Shown here piece by piece: positions 8,808 to 16,083 of a stretch of 64,000 bases of DNA. The position numbers and the translations under genes were made by a program. A model generated the notes under the pieces. It was not told the DNA's origin. It searched no databases and worked only from the letters and a program-made list of their open reading frames with translations. How positions within the stretch are numbered: position 1 is the first letter of the stretch; each line of letters opens with the position of its first letter. Source of the DNA: Sphingomonas desiccabilis. GTDB taxonomy: Bacteria > Pseudomonadota > Alphaproteobacteria > Sphingomonadales > Sphingomonadaceae. The stretch is from NCBI RefSeq assembly GCF_004135605.1, contig NZ_SDPT01000001.1:124001-188000 (forward strand), in the 5' to 3' direction.

Positions 8808-9500
8808 TCAGGCGGTGGCGACTTCCGTCACGTCCACCCGCACGCCCGGGCCCATCGACGACGAGAGCGCGACCTTCTTCAGGTACTTGCCCTTGGCGCC
8901 GGTCGGCTTCGCCTTGACCACTGCGTCGACCAGCGCGTCGAAGTTCTCGCGCAGGTCCTCGGCCGAGAAGCTCGCCTTACCAATGCCGGAATGGATGATG
9001 CCGGCCTTTTCGACGCGATACTCGACCTGACCGCCCTTGGCGGCTTCGACCGCGGCGGCGACGTTCATGGTCACGGTGCCGAGCTTCGGGTTCGGCATCA
9101 GGCCCTTGGGGCCCAGCACCTTACCGAGACGGCCGACCAGGCCCATCATGTCCGGCGTCGCGATGCAGCGATCGAAGTCGATCTTGCCGCCCTGGATGGC
9201 TTCCATCAGGTCCTCGGCGCCGACGACGTCCGCACCGGCTGCCGTGGCTTCCTCGGCCTTGGCGCCGCGAGCGAACACGCCCACGCGGACGGTCTTGCCG
9301 GTGCCCTTGGGCAGGGTCACGACGCCGCGGACCATCTGGTCTGCGTGGCGCGGATCGACGCCCAGGTTCAGCGACACTTCGACGGTCTCGTCGAACTTGG
9401 CGGTTGCGTTGGACTTCACCAGCGCGATCGCCTCGTCAACGCCGTGCAGCTTCTCGCTGTCGATCGTCCAGGTCTTCTGCTTCTTGGTCAGCTTGGCCAT
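8808..9500 (-). CDS. rplA: 50S ribosomal protein L1
   Basis: A 230-residue protein of normal L1 length, starting [20 protein letters not shown]. It carries the L1 signature region ([15 protein letters not shown]) and the usual [20 protein letters not shown] block. L1 binds 23S rRNA at the L1 stalk and guides exit of deacylated tRNA. It starts 4 bases after rplK's stop, so the two are co-translated. Unlike in most bacteria, the next genes downstream are not rplJ-rplL but a terminator and a TonB receptor gene. Confidence 0.98.
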   Translation of the reverse strand: MAKLTKKQKTWTIDSEKLHGVDEAIALVKSNATAKFDETVEVSLNLGVDPRHADQMVRGVVTLPKGTGKTVRVGVFARGAKAEEATAAGADVVGAEDLMEAIQGGKIDFDRCIATPDMMGLVGRLGKVLGPKGLMPNPKLGTVTMNVAAAVEAAKGGQVEYRVEKAGIIHSGIGKASFSAEDLRENFDALVDAVVKAKPTGAKGKYLKKVALSSSMGPGVRVDVTEVATA

Positions 9501-9504
9501 GATC

Positions 9505-9936
9505 TCAGCCCTCCACCACTTCGAGGCCCATCGCGCGGGCGGAGCCTTCGATGATCTTGGTCGCTGCCTCGATGTCGTTGGCGTTCAGGTCCTTCATCTT
9601 CGCGGTGGCGATGTCGGCCACCTGCGAACGCTTGATCGAACCCGCAGTCACCTTGCCCGGCTCCTTCGAGCCCGACTTCAGGTTCGCTGCCTTCTTGAGA
9701 AGGTAGGTCGCCGGCGGCGTCTTGGTCTCGAACGAGAAGGAGCGGTCGGCATAGACGGTGATGACGGTGGGGAGGGGCGTGCCCTTCTCGACGTCGCCGG
9801 TCTGCGCGTTGAACGCCTTGCAGAATTCCATGATGTTCACGCCGCGCTGACCCAGCGCCGGGCCGATCGGCGGCGACGGGTTGGCGGCACCAGCTGCAAC
9901 CTGCAGCTTGATATAGCCGGTGATCTTCTTTGCCAT
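9505..9936 (-). CDS. rplK: 50S ribosomal protein L11
   Basis: A 143-residue protein of normal length with [20 protein letters not shown] at the start and the conserved [20 protein letters not shown] block. L11 is part of the GTPase-associated centre and of stringent-response sensing. The start is set at the ATG at 9936; an ATG 9 bases further upstream would add MRN and is less typical. It is separated from nusG by more than 4 kb of unrelated genes and so must have its own promoter. Confidence 0.98.
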   Translation of the reverse strand: MAKKITGYIKLQVAAGAANPSPPIGPALGQRGVNIMEFCKAFNAQTGDVEKGTPLPTVITVYADRSFSFETKTPPATYLLKKAANLKSGSKEPGKVTAGSIKRSQVADIATAKMKDLNANDIEAATKIIEGSARAMGLEVVEG

Positions 9937-10063
9937 GTTTCTCACTCTGTAGCGGGGCAGGGCGCAAAGGCCTCGCCCGTTTCAAGTTTAGCGGTTCGAT
10001 CGGCAGCCCGAAAAGGGCGGACGCCTCCCGCACAAGCTTCCACGCATGACGTTGGAAGGCGCG

Positions 10064-10092
10064 CCCTTAGCCGAAACCGGGTACGCTTGCAA
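10064..10092 (-). promoter_or_regulatory. Putative promoter for rplK-rplA
   Basis: On the minus strand TTGCAA (10087-10092) and TAAGGG (10064-10069) are 17 bases apart, with G-rich sequence downstream and a leader of about 120 nt to rplK. The -35 is reasonable and the -10 weak. A promoter is expected here because the gene upstream (10110-10793) belongs to a different unit. Confidence 0.35.
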
Positions 10093-10109
10093 CGCGTGGC
10101 CCTGCGGCT

Positions 10110-10793
10110 TCAGACTTGCGCGAACCAGATGACGTGCAGCGGCCCCTTGCCGTTCTCCCGTGCGCGGACCCGAACCTCGTCGACGGCGAAGCCAGCCTGC
10201 GCCAGCCGGCGGGAGAACGCCGAGTCGGTGCCGGCGGACCATATCGCCAGAACGCCGCCGGGCCGCAGCGCGGCGCGCGCGCGTGCAAGCCCCGAAGCCG
10301 AATACAGGCAGTCGTTCTCCTGCCTCGTGAGCCCGTCCGGGCCATTGTCGACGTCGAGCAGGATCGCGTCGTAGCGCTCGGGCCCGGGTCCGGCGGCCGC
10401 ATCGGCAATCGCGGCACCGACGTCGCCCATGCGGATCGTCACCCGCGGATCCTCGAGACACCCTTGCGTAAGCGATGCCATCGGCCCTCGCGCCCATTCG
10501 ATGATGCCCGGCACCAGTTCGGCGACCGTAACGCTGGCACTCTGGCCGACCACGCCCAGTACGGCACGCAGTGTGAAGCCCATGCCATAGCCGCCGATCA
10601 GCAGCCGCGGCGCCGGTCGTCCCTTCAGTCGATCGCAGGTCATCGTACCCAGCGCGACCTCGGAACCGCGCATGCGGCTGCTCATCAACTCGTTGCGTTC
10701 GAGCAGGATCATGAAGTCGCCGCCGCGGCGGACCAGCCGCAGCGGCGGCCCTCCGGGAACCTCGGCGACTCCGATCAGCTCGCGCGGAGTCAC
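10110..10793 (-). CDS. Spermidine-synthase-like methyltransferase-fold protein
   Basis: A 227-residue protein with a Rossmann-type nucleotide-binding core: LLIGGYGMGFTLRAVL (motif I), VTVAELVPGIIEWAR (motif II) and YDAILLDVDNGPDGL (motif IV). This is the layout of the spermidine synthase family without an obvious N-terminal beta-barrel, often annotated 'spermidine synthase'. The true substrate (a polyamine aminopropyl transfer or another SAM-type reaction) is not determined. It starts with GTG at 10793, and that GTGA overlaps the stop of the upstream DUF6481 gene, so the two are translationally coupled. It lies just upstream of the rplK promoter. Confidence 0.75.
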   Translation of the reverse strand: MTPRELIGVAEVPGGPPLRLVRRGGDFMILLERNELMSSRMRGSEVALGTMTCDRLKGRPAPRLLIGGYGMGFTLRAVLGVVGQSASVTVAELVPGIIEWARGPMASLTQGCLEDPRVTIRMGDVGAAIADAAAGPGPERYDAILLDVDNGPDGLTRQENDCLYSASGLARARAALRPGGVLAIWSAGTDSAFSRRLAQAGFAVDEVRVRARENGKGPLHVIWFAQV

Positions 10794-11125
10794 CGCTTGC
10801 GAGCTTTGCGCGCAGCGTATCGGGCGTCGCGGGCAGCCTTGAGTTCTTCAGCCGTCTTCTGGGGCTTGGGCGCGGCGGGTGCCTGGGCGGCACGGGCTGC
10901 CTCCGCCTCGGCCAGCTTGGCGGCCTTCTCCGCCTCGGCCGCCTTCAACCGCTCGGCGCGGCGCTCGGCGGCGGCTGCCTTGCGGGCAGCCTGTGTCGCC
11001 TCGCGCGCCGCGATCATCGCTGGATCCGCGGCGGGCTTGTTGCGGAGCTTTTCGAGCGCCGCCTGCTTGGCGGTGCGCGACGCGGCTGCGCGTTCAGAGA
11101 AATCGGGAGTCTTATACCCTGCCAT
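10790..11125 (-). CDS. DUF6481-type small basic coiled-coil protein
   Basis: A 111-residue Ala/Lys/Arg/Glu-rich protein starting MAGYKTPDFSERAAASRTAK and continuing as one long charged helix (AERRAERLKAAEAEKAAKLA). This composition matches the DUF6481 family common in sphingomonads; the function is unknown. The ATG at 11125 is preferred over one 27 bases upstream because family members start at MAGYK or similar. Its stop overlaps the GTG start of the downstream spermidine-synthase-like gene by 4 bases. Confidence 0.7.
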   Translation of the reverse strand: MAGYKTPDFSERAAASRTAKQAALEKLRNKPAADPAMIAAREATQAARKAAAAERRAERLKAAEAEKAAKLAEAEAARAAQAPAAPKPQKTAEELKAARDARYAARKARKR

Positions 11126-11367
11126 ATCAAGTCCGTTATGGGCCGCGACCATCGCGACCGGAGAGGGAGCCCTTTAGACCAATATGAGGCAGAGTCTCGC
11201 ATGCGAATGGGCGCGGCCCCGCTTGGATTTCCGACAAGGCATGCCGAAGGGGGCCGGCCACGCCTCTCCCCCGGCGATCGCACCGTCTCGATTTCGATGC
11301 CGAGTCCTTGGGACCTCGTCGCAAACTGCTTGCTGCAAAGGCGGGTGCACCTGTACGTGACATTTCG

Positions 11368-12243
11368 ATGACCCCCCCTCCACCGGACCAGTCAAGAGAT
11401 CGCCGGATCGAGGATCCTACCAACCTGTGGGTCATTCACCCGGCAGGGCGGATGCTACTGCCCTGGTTCCTCGCTCGGAAGATTTCGGCAAACGCGGTCT
11501 CCGTCGGAGGGCTCACGCTCGGCGTCTTGGCCGCTCTCGCCTATGGCCGCTGGGAACACTGGCCGTTCGTCGTCGCGGGATCGGTGTTGTCGGTCGGATG
11601 GCTGATCGCGGACGGACTGGATGGCATGATCGCGAGAGCCACCGGCACGGCAAGCCCGCTCGGCCGGGCACTCGACGGTCTGTGCGACCACGGCGTCTTC
11701 ATCCTGATCTACCTGGTTCTTGCCGGCACGATCGGTACGCCGGAAGGCTGGTTGCTGGCGATCGTTGCAGGCGTCGCGCACGCGCTGCAGTCCAACCTCT
11801 ACGAAGGCGAGCGCGCGCGCTTCCACCGTCGCTGCCGGGGATTGGCGTCGGCGCCCGCGCACTCCAGCCGCAACCCGCTCGTCCGTTGCTATGACCGCAT
11901 CGCCGAGACGGTGGATCGGTTCGCCCGCCCGTTCGACGATGCCCTTCGCGGCAGCAGCGACTCCGTCGGCCTCGCGGCTGTCTATGGGGAGCAAGCGGCC
12001 CGGCCGATGCGGCTGATGCGATTGCTGACCGCGAACACCCGAGTGGGAGCGATATTCCTCGCCTGCCTCGCGGGCGATCCGCGGCTGTTCTGGTGGTTCG
12101 AGATCGGACCGCTTACCCTGGTTCTCATCATCGGGCTGGTCTGGCATCGCAGCGTCGAGGCCCGGCTAGCCTGCAGCGCGTCTCCGGTGGAGCGCGCCTT
12201 TCCCTCTACGCCAATCATCCAGTCGAAGGACGTGAAGAAGTAA
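11368..12243 (+). CDS. CDP-alcohol phosphotransferase (membrane), probable CDP-inositol or inositol-phosphate user
   Basis: A 291-residue integral membrane protein with the complete CDP-alcohol phosphotransferase motif D82xxDGxxAR(90)...G99xxxD103xxxD107. All four catalytic or metal-binding aspartates are present. N-terminal NLWVIHPAGRMLLPW resembles the amphipathic entry helix of the family, and about six membrane helices follow. The family swaps CMP from a CDP-alcohol for a second alcohol. The neighbours are an inositol-3-phosphate synthase (stop and start share one base, TAATG) and an inositol-phosphate cytidylyltransferase-like gene. The likely reaction is therefore transfer of phosphoinositol from CDP-inositol, or of a lipid phosphate to inositol phosphate. 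The start at 11368 has no strong ribosome-binding site; a TTG at 11308 is the alternative. Confidence 0.85.
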   Translation: MTPPPPDQSRDRRIEDPTNLWVIHPAGRMLLPWFLARKISANAVSVGGLTLGVLAALAYGRWEHWPFVVAGSVLSVGWLIADGLDGMIARATGTASPLGRALDGLCDHGVFILIYLVLAGTIGTPEGWLLAIVAGVAHALQSNLYEGERARFHRRCRGLASAPAHSSRNPLVRCYDRIAETVDRFARPFDDALRGSSDSVGLAAVYGEQAARPMRLMRLLTANTRVGAIFLACLAGDPRLFWWFEIGPLTLVLIIGLVWHRSVEARLACSASPVERAFPSTPIIQSKDVKK

Positions 12244-13334
12244 TGCCGAGCATCAACATCGCAGTCGTCGGCGTCGGTAACTGCGCCAGTTCCCTCGTTC
12301 AGGGACTTTCCCATTATCGCGACGGCGCCAACGAGCGGACGGGCCTGATGCATTGGGACCTCGGCGGCTATCGTCCCAGCGACATCAAGGTCGTTGCCGC
12401 CTGGGACGTGGACCAGCGCAAGGTCGGCAAGGATGTGGCGGAGGCGATCTTCGCCAAGCCCAACTGCACCGCCATCTTCTGTGCCGAGGTCGAGCCGACC
12501 GGCGCGGTCGTGCAGATGGGCAAGGTGCTGGACGGCGTTGCCGAGCATATGTCCGAGTACAAGGACGACCGCACCTTCCTGCTGGCCGACGCGAAGGAGC
12601 CCACGAAGGAAGAGGTCGTCGCAGCGCTCCGCGCGACCAACACCGACGTGCTGATGAACTATCTGCCGGTGGGCTCCCAGGCCGCGACCGAATTCTACGC
12701 GGAATGCGCGATCGAGGCGGGGGTCGCCTTCGTGAACAACATCCCCGTCTTCATCGCCAGCAACCCGGAATGGGCGAAGCGGTTCGAGGATGCGGGCGTG
12801 CCGATCGTCGGCGACGACATCAAGGCGCAGCTGGGCGCCACCATCGTCCACCGCGTGCTGACCGACCTGTTCGCCAAGCGCGGCGTCAAGCTGGAGCGGA
12901 CCTATCAGCTCAACACCGGCGGCAACACCGACTTCCTCAACATGTCGAACCACCGCCGCCTCGCGTCCAAGAAGATCTCCAAGACCGAAGCGGTCCAGTC
13001 GGTCGCGGCCGAGCGGCTCGAGGAGGACAACGTCCACATCGGCCCGTCCGACTATGTGCCCTGGCAGAACGACAACAAGGTCTGCTTCCTGCGCATGGAA
13101 GGCTCGATGTTTGGCGGCGTGCCGATGAACCTGGAACTGCGCCTCTCGGTCGAGGACAGCCCGAACAGCGCCGGCGTTGCGATCGACATGATCCGTTGCG
13201 CGAAGCTGGCGAAGGACCGTGGCCTTGCCGGTCCGATCGACGCTGCCTCTGCCTATTTTTGTAAGCATCCGCGCACGCAGATGACCGACGACCTCGCGCA
13301 GCAGGCAGTGGAAGCGTTCGTCGCGGCCAATTGA
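12243..13334 (+). CDS. ino1: Inositol-3-phosphate synthase (actinobacterial/archaeal-type)
   Basis: A 363-residue enzyme converting glucose 6-phosphate to 1L-myo-inositol 1-phosphate with NAD+ as a recycled cofactor. Visible motifs are the NAD-binding GVGNCASSLVQG (residues 10-21), NTGGNTDFLNM, the active-site region SKKISKTEAVQS and HIGPSDYVPWQNDNK. The short length and these blocks match the compact bacterial/archaeal MIPS class, not the 500-residue eukaryotic form. It overlaps the phosphotransferase stop by one base and is followed after one base by the cytidylyltransferase gene. Myo-inositol made here therefore most likely feeds a dedicated inositol-phosphate product. Confidence 0.95.
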   Translation: MPSINIAVVGVGNCASSLVQGLSHYRDGANERTGLMHWDLGGYRPSDIKVVAAWDVDQRKVGKDVAEAIFAKPNCTAIFCAEVEPTGAVVQMGKVLDGVAEHMSEYKDDRTFLLADAKEPTKEEVVAALRATNTDVLMNYLPVGSQAATEFYAECAIEAGVAFVNNIPVFIASNPEWAKRFEDAGVPIVGDDIKAQLGATIVHRVLTDLFAKRGVKLERTYQLNTGGNTDFLNMSNHRRLASKKISKTEAVQSVAAERLEEDNVHIGPSDYVPWQNDNKVCFLRMEGSMFGGVPMNLELRLSVEDSPNSAGVAIDMIRCAKLAKDRGLAGPIDAASAYFCKHPRTQMTDDLAQQAVEAFVAAN

Positions 13335-13335
13335 G

Positions 13336-14049
13336 GTGATCGACACCGCCATCCTGCTGGCGGCCGGCGAAGGAAGCCGGTTGCGTTCCGCAGCGCCGTT
13401 TAAGCCACTGTGCACCGTCGGGGGGCGCTCCCTGGTGGATCACGCGATCACGGGGCTGGCGCAGGCAGGCATGGCGCGTGTCGTGGTCGTGCTCGGCTAT
13501 GGCGCCGAGCAGATCGAGGCGTCTCTCGGCGGGCGGTCTTGGCCGCTCGCCGTCGAGACGGTGCGGGTCGAGGACTATCGCCAGCCCAATGGCGTGTCCG
13601 TCCTGGCGGCAGAGCGGCATGTCGCCGGCGCGCCTGCCTTGCTCGCCATGTGCGACCATCTTGTCGACCCGGCGCTCTACCGACGCATGGCCGAGGCGGG
13701 CGAGGCGGTCACCGGCGCTCGCTTGGGCATCGACCGGCGGCTCGACAGCGACTGGATCGACCTGGACGACGTGACGCGCGTGCAGACCGCGGACGGACGC
13801 ATCGTCGCGATCGGCAAGGGGCTGCACCCCTACGACTGTTTCGACACGGGCGTGTTTGCGGTGGGGCCGGCGCTGTTCGCCTCGCTGCGGGCGCTTGCCG
13901 CGCCGTCGTTGACCGAGGGGATGCGCGCTCTTGCCCGCGACGGCGACGCATGGGTCACCGATTGCAGCGATCTCGACTGGATCGATGTCGACGACCAATG
14001 GGCGCTGGACAAGGCGGAGGCCTGGCTCGGCACCATCACCGTCGGCTAG
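13336..14049 (+). CDS. Nucleotidyltransferase, probable inositol-phosphate cytidylyltransferase
   Basis: A 237-residue NTP-transferase-fold protein with the pyrophosphorylase signature LAAGEGSRL (residues 8-16) and KPL at 23-25. NGVSVLAAERHV and MCDHLVD follow, and the block IGKGLHPYDCFDTGVF closely resembles the IPCT half of archaeal IPCT/DIPP synthase fusions. The predicted reaction is CTP plus inositol 1-phosphate to CDP-inositol. It starts with GTG one base after the ino1 stop. With its two upstream neighbours it completes a route from glucose 6-phosphate to a phosphoinositol-transfer product. The substrate is inferred from context and motif resemblance; a sugar-phosphate substrate is the alternative. 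Confidence 0.8.
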   Translation: MIDTAILLAAGEGSRLRSAAPFKPLCTVGGRSLVDHAITGLAQAGMARVVVVLGYGAEQIEASLGGRSWPLAVETVRVEDYRQPNGVSVLAAERHVAGAPALLAMCDHLVDPALYRRMAEAGEAVTGARLGIDRRLDSDWIDLDDVTRVQTADGRIVAIGKGLHPYDCFDTGVFAVGPALFASLRALAAPSLTEGMRALARDGDAWVTDCSDLDWIDVDDQWALDKAEAWLGTITVG

Positions 14050-14085
14050 ATGCAGGGTCCGGCGAGCGAAGGATCGCTACGCAAA

Positions 14086-14118
14086 AGAAAGGCCGGAGCC
14101 TGAGGCTCCGGCCTTTCT
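14086..14118. terminator. Bidirectional terminator between inositol cluster and nusG
   Basis: A 13-bp perfect stem, AAAGGCCGGAGCC/GGCTCCGGCCTTT, with a 3-base loop (14088-14116). It is flanked by A-rich sequence on the left and T-rich sequence on the right, so it ends both convergent units. Confidence 0.9.
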
Positions 14119-14164
14119 TGTTCTTACCGTGCAGATCCGATCGCGTCGCGCGATCGCGCCCGGC

Positions 14165-14701
14165 TTATTTGCTGCGCTCGACCTGCTCGAAGTCCAGTTC
14201 CACGGGCGTGGCGCGACCGAAGATGGACACCGAAACCTTGACCTTCGACTTGTCGAAGTCGAGTTCCTCGACCAGGCCGTTGAAGCTCGCGAACGGGCCG
14301 TCGAGCACCTTGACCGAATCGCCGATCTCGAAATCGACCTTGATCTTCTGCTTGGGGGCGGCGGCGGCTTCCTGCTTGGTGTTCAGGATGCGCGCGGCCT
14401 CTGCCTCGCTGATCGGCTGCGGCTTGCCCGACGAACCCAGGAAGCCCGTCACCTTCGGCGTGTTCTTCACCAGGTGATAGACGTCGTCGTTCATGTCGAG
14501 CTTGGCGAGGACGTAGCCGGGGAAGAACTTGCGCTCCGACTGGACCTTCTTGCCGCGACGGACCTCCGTTACGGTCTCGACCGGCACCTCGACGGATTCG
14601 ACCAGCCGGTCGAGCCCGAGGCGGGTGGCGTCGGCCAGGATCTGGTCGCGGACCTTGTTCTCGAAACCCGAATAGGCGTGGATGATGTACCAGCGCGACA
14701 T
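14165..14701 (-). CDS. nusG: Transcription termination/antitermination protein NusG
   Basis: A 178-residue protein with the NGN domain (MSRWYIIHAYSGFENKVRDQ start, FFPGYVLAKLDMND) and a C-terminal KOW domain (FEIGDSVKVLDGPFASFNGL). NusG binds RNA polymerase and Rho and couples transcription to the ribosome. It follows secE by 10 bases. Downstream, where rplK is expected, there is a terminator and the plus-strand inositol cluster. Confidence 0.98.
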   Translation of the reverse strand: MSRWYIIHAYSGFENKVRDQILADATRLGLDRLVESVEVPVETVTEVRRGKKVQSERKFFPGYVLAKLDMNDDVYHLVKNTPKVTGFLGSSGKPQPISEAEAARILNTKQEAAAAPKQKIKVDFEIGDSVKVLDGPFASFNGLVEELDFDKSKVKVSVSIFGRATPVELDFEQVERSK

Positions 14702-14711
14702 GCAGTATCCT

Positions 14712-14909
14712 TTAGGCGGTTAGGCTCAGCAGGGCCTTCACGATCGCGTCGAACCCGGAGTCCACCGCGAAGAAGAAGACGCCCAGCAGCGTTGCCATGA
14801 TGACCACCATGACCGCCGTCATGACCGTTTCGCGGCGCGTCGGCCACGTGACCTTCTTGGTCTCGGTCTGGACCTGGCGGATGAACTCTGCCGGAGATGT
14901 CTTCGCCAC
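14712..14909 (-). CDS. secE: Preprotein translocase subunit SecE
   Basis: A 65-residue single-span protein of the short bacterial type. The conserved amphipathic segment FIRQVQTETKKVTWPTRRET precedes one membrane helix (MTAVMVVIMATLLGVFFF). SecE stabilises the SecY channel in the inner membrane. It lies directly upstream of nusG, as in most bacteria. Confidence 0.97.
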   Translation of the reverse strand: MAKTSPAEFIRQVQTETKKVTWPTRRETVMTAVMVVIMATLLGVFFFAVDSGFDAIVKALLSLTA

Positions 14910-14962
14910 TGTTTCACCTGAAAGTCTTGTGCGTCACCAACCGCGGGGCAAGGGTCCGCTGC

Positions 14963-14986
14963 CCGGTTCCTTTCCGAAGGAACCGG
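14963..14986. other. Perfect 10-bp hairpin upstream of secE
   Basis: CCGGTTCCTT and AAGGAACCGG pair around a 4-base loop, about 55 bases before secE on its transcript. There is no T run on either strand, so it is not an obvious terminator. It may mark processing or a leader structure between the YqaA-like gene and secE. Confidence 0.5.
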
Positions 14987-15089
14987 CGCAGGCCATCCAC
15001 GCTGTCGGATTGGGTCTGGTATCTAGCGATGAAGCCTGCGCGGCGCAAGCGATGGATGGGAAGGATCCGGCGGGGCGTCTCCCCTGGCC

Positions 15090-15668
15090 TCAGAGGAGTC
15101 CCACCGCCAGGAAGCCGCCGACCAGCGCCACCAGCACGGCGATGCCGATCAGGTTCAGCCGACGCTCGATGAACGCCTGCACGGGAGCGCCGTAGCGCTT
15201 GAGCAGGAAGGCGATCAGGAAGAAGCGGAACGCGCGGGTGACCAGCGCCGCGGCCATGAAGGCGGCAAAGTTGAACTTGGCCAGGCCGCTGGCGATCGTC
15301 ACCAGCTTGAACGGGATCGGAGTGAGCCCCTTGATCAGGATGATCGCGGCGCCCCACTGCGCGTACCAGGCCTGAAACTCGTGCGCCTTGTCCTCGAGAC
15401 CGTAGAGGTGGATCAACCACTGGCCCAGGCTGTCCCAAAGGAAATACCCGATCGCGTAGCCAAGCGCGCCGCCGAGAACGGACGCGATCGTGCAGATCGC
15501 TGCGATCCGATAGGCGCGCTCGCGATGCTGCAGCACCACGGGGACGAGCACCACGTCGGGCGGAATGGGGAAGAAAGAGCTCTCGCAAAACGACACTACC
15601 GCCAGGCTGCGCACGGCGTGGCGATGGTTGGCGAGGCGGAGCGTCCAGTCGTAGAGCGCGCGAAACAT
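15090..15668 (-). CDS. YqaA-type inner-membrane protein (SNARE-associated/VTT domain)
   Basis: A 192-residue integral membrane protein starting MFRALYDWTLRLANH. It has the VTT/DedA features SFCESSFFPIPPDVVLVPVV near residues 25-45 and IILIKGLTPIPFKLVTIASG near 115-135, and four to five membrane segments. The re-entrant Pro-rich segments suggest a DedA-like lipid or ion transport role; the exact substrate is unknown. The ATG at 15668 is chosen because it begins the conserved region. It sits between tRNA-Trp and secE, which are usually closer together. Confidence 0.85.
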   Translation of the reverse strand: MFRALYDWTLRLANHRHAVRSLAVVSFCESSFFPIPPDVVLVPVVLQHRERAYRIAAICTIASVLGGALGYAIGYFLWDSLGQWLIHLYGLEDKAHEFQAWYAQWGAAIILIKGLTPIPFKLVTIASGLAKFNFAAFMAAALVTRAFRFFLIAFLLKRYGAPVQAFIERRLNLIGIAVLVALVGGFLAVGLL

Positions 15669-15899
15669 CGACAGGTCCTGGGAAAAAAGCAGGCGACATG
15701 CCGGAAGGCGTGCCGGAACCCGTCGCGGTCGCGCCAGGCGCGGGTTTCCTAGGCGGCCCGCCAAAGCCAGGCAAGCGGTGGCGGGGACGGAATGCCCCTT
15801 GCAAGCGGCAAAGCAGCGGTGGTTGGCGGCCCTAGCGGGCGCGTCCTGCCGGCGATGGGGAGGCCTCGCCGCTGCCTCAGGCGAGGCAGCGGCAGGTGC

Positions 15900-15975
15900 T
15901 GGCAGGAGTGGAGGGACTCGAACCCACGGCCCTCGGTTTTGGAGACCGATGCTCTACCAACTGAGCTACACTCCT
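15900..15975 (-). tRNA. trnW: tRNA-Trp (CCA anticodon)
   Basis: The minus strand reads a full 76-nt cloverleaf. It has acceptor stem AGGAGTG/CACTCCT, D-arm GCTCAGTTGGTAGAGC, anticodon arm CGGTCTCCAAAACCG with CCA, T-arm GTGGGTTCGAGTCCC, discriminator G and an encoded CCA tail. A position just ahead of secE-nusG is common in bacteria. No integrase or repeated 3' end was found near it. Confidence 0.97.
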
Positions 15976-16083
15976 ATTGCCCCGCCCTCTATCCGCCGTT
16001 TCGGTCGGGGGCAAGGGCCCTCCGCATGCAAAAACGAGCGGGATGCACGGAACGCCGGCTCCTGCCAGGCGGCAGCCGGAAAC

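Noticed and set aside
15900..15975. tRNA-Trp as an integration site for an island
   Set aside because: No integrase, no duplicated tRNA 3' end and no change in composition next to it.
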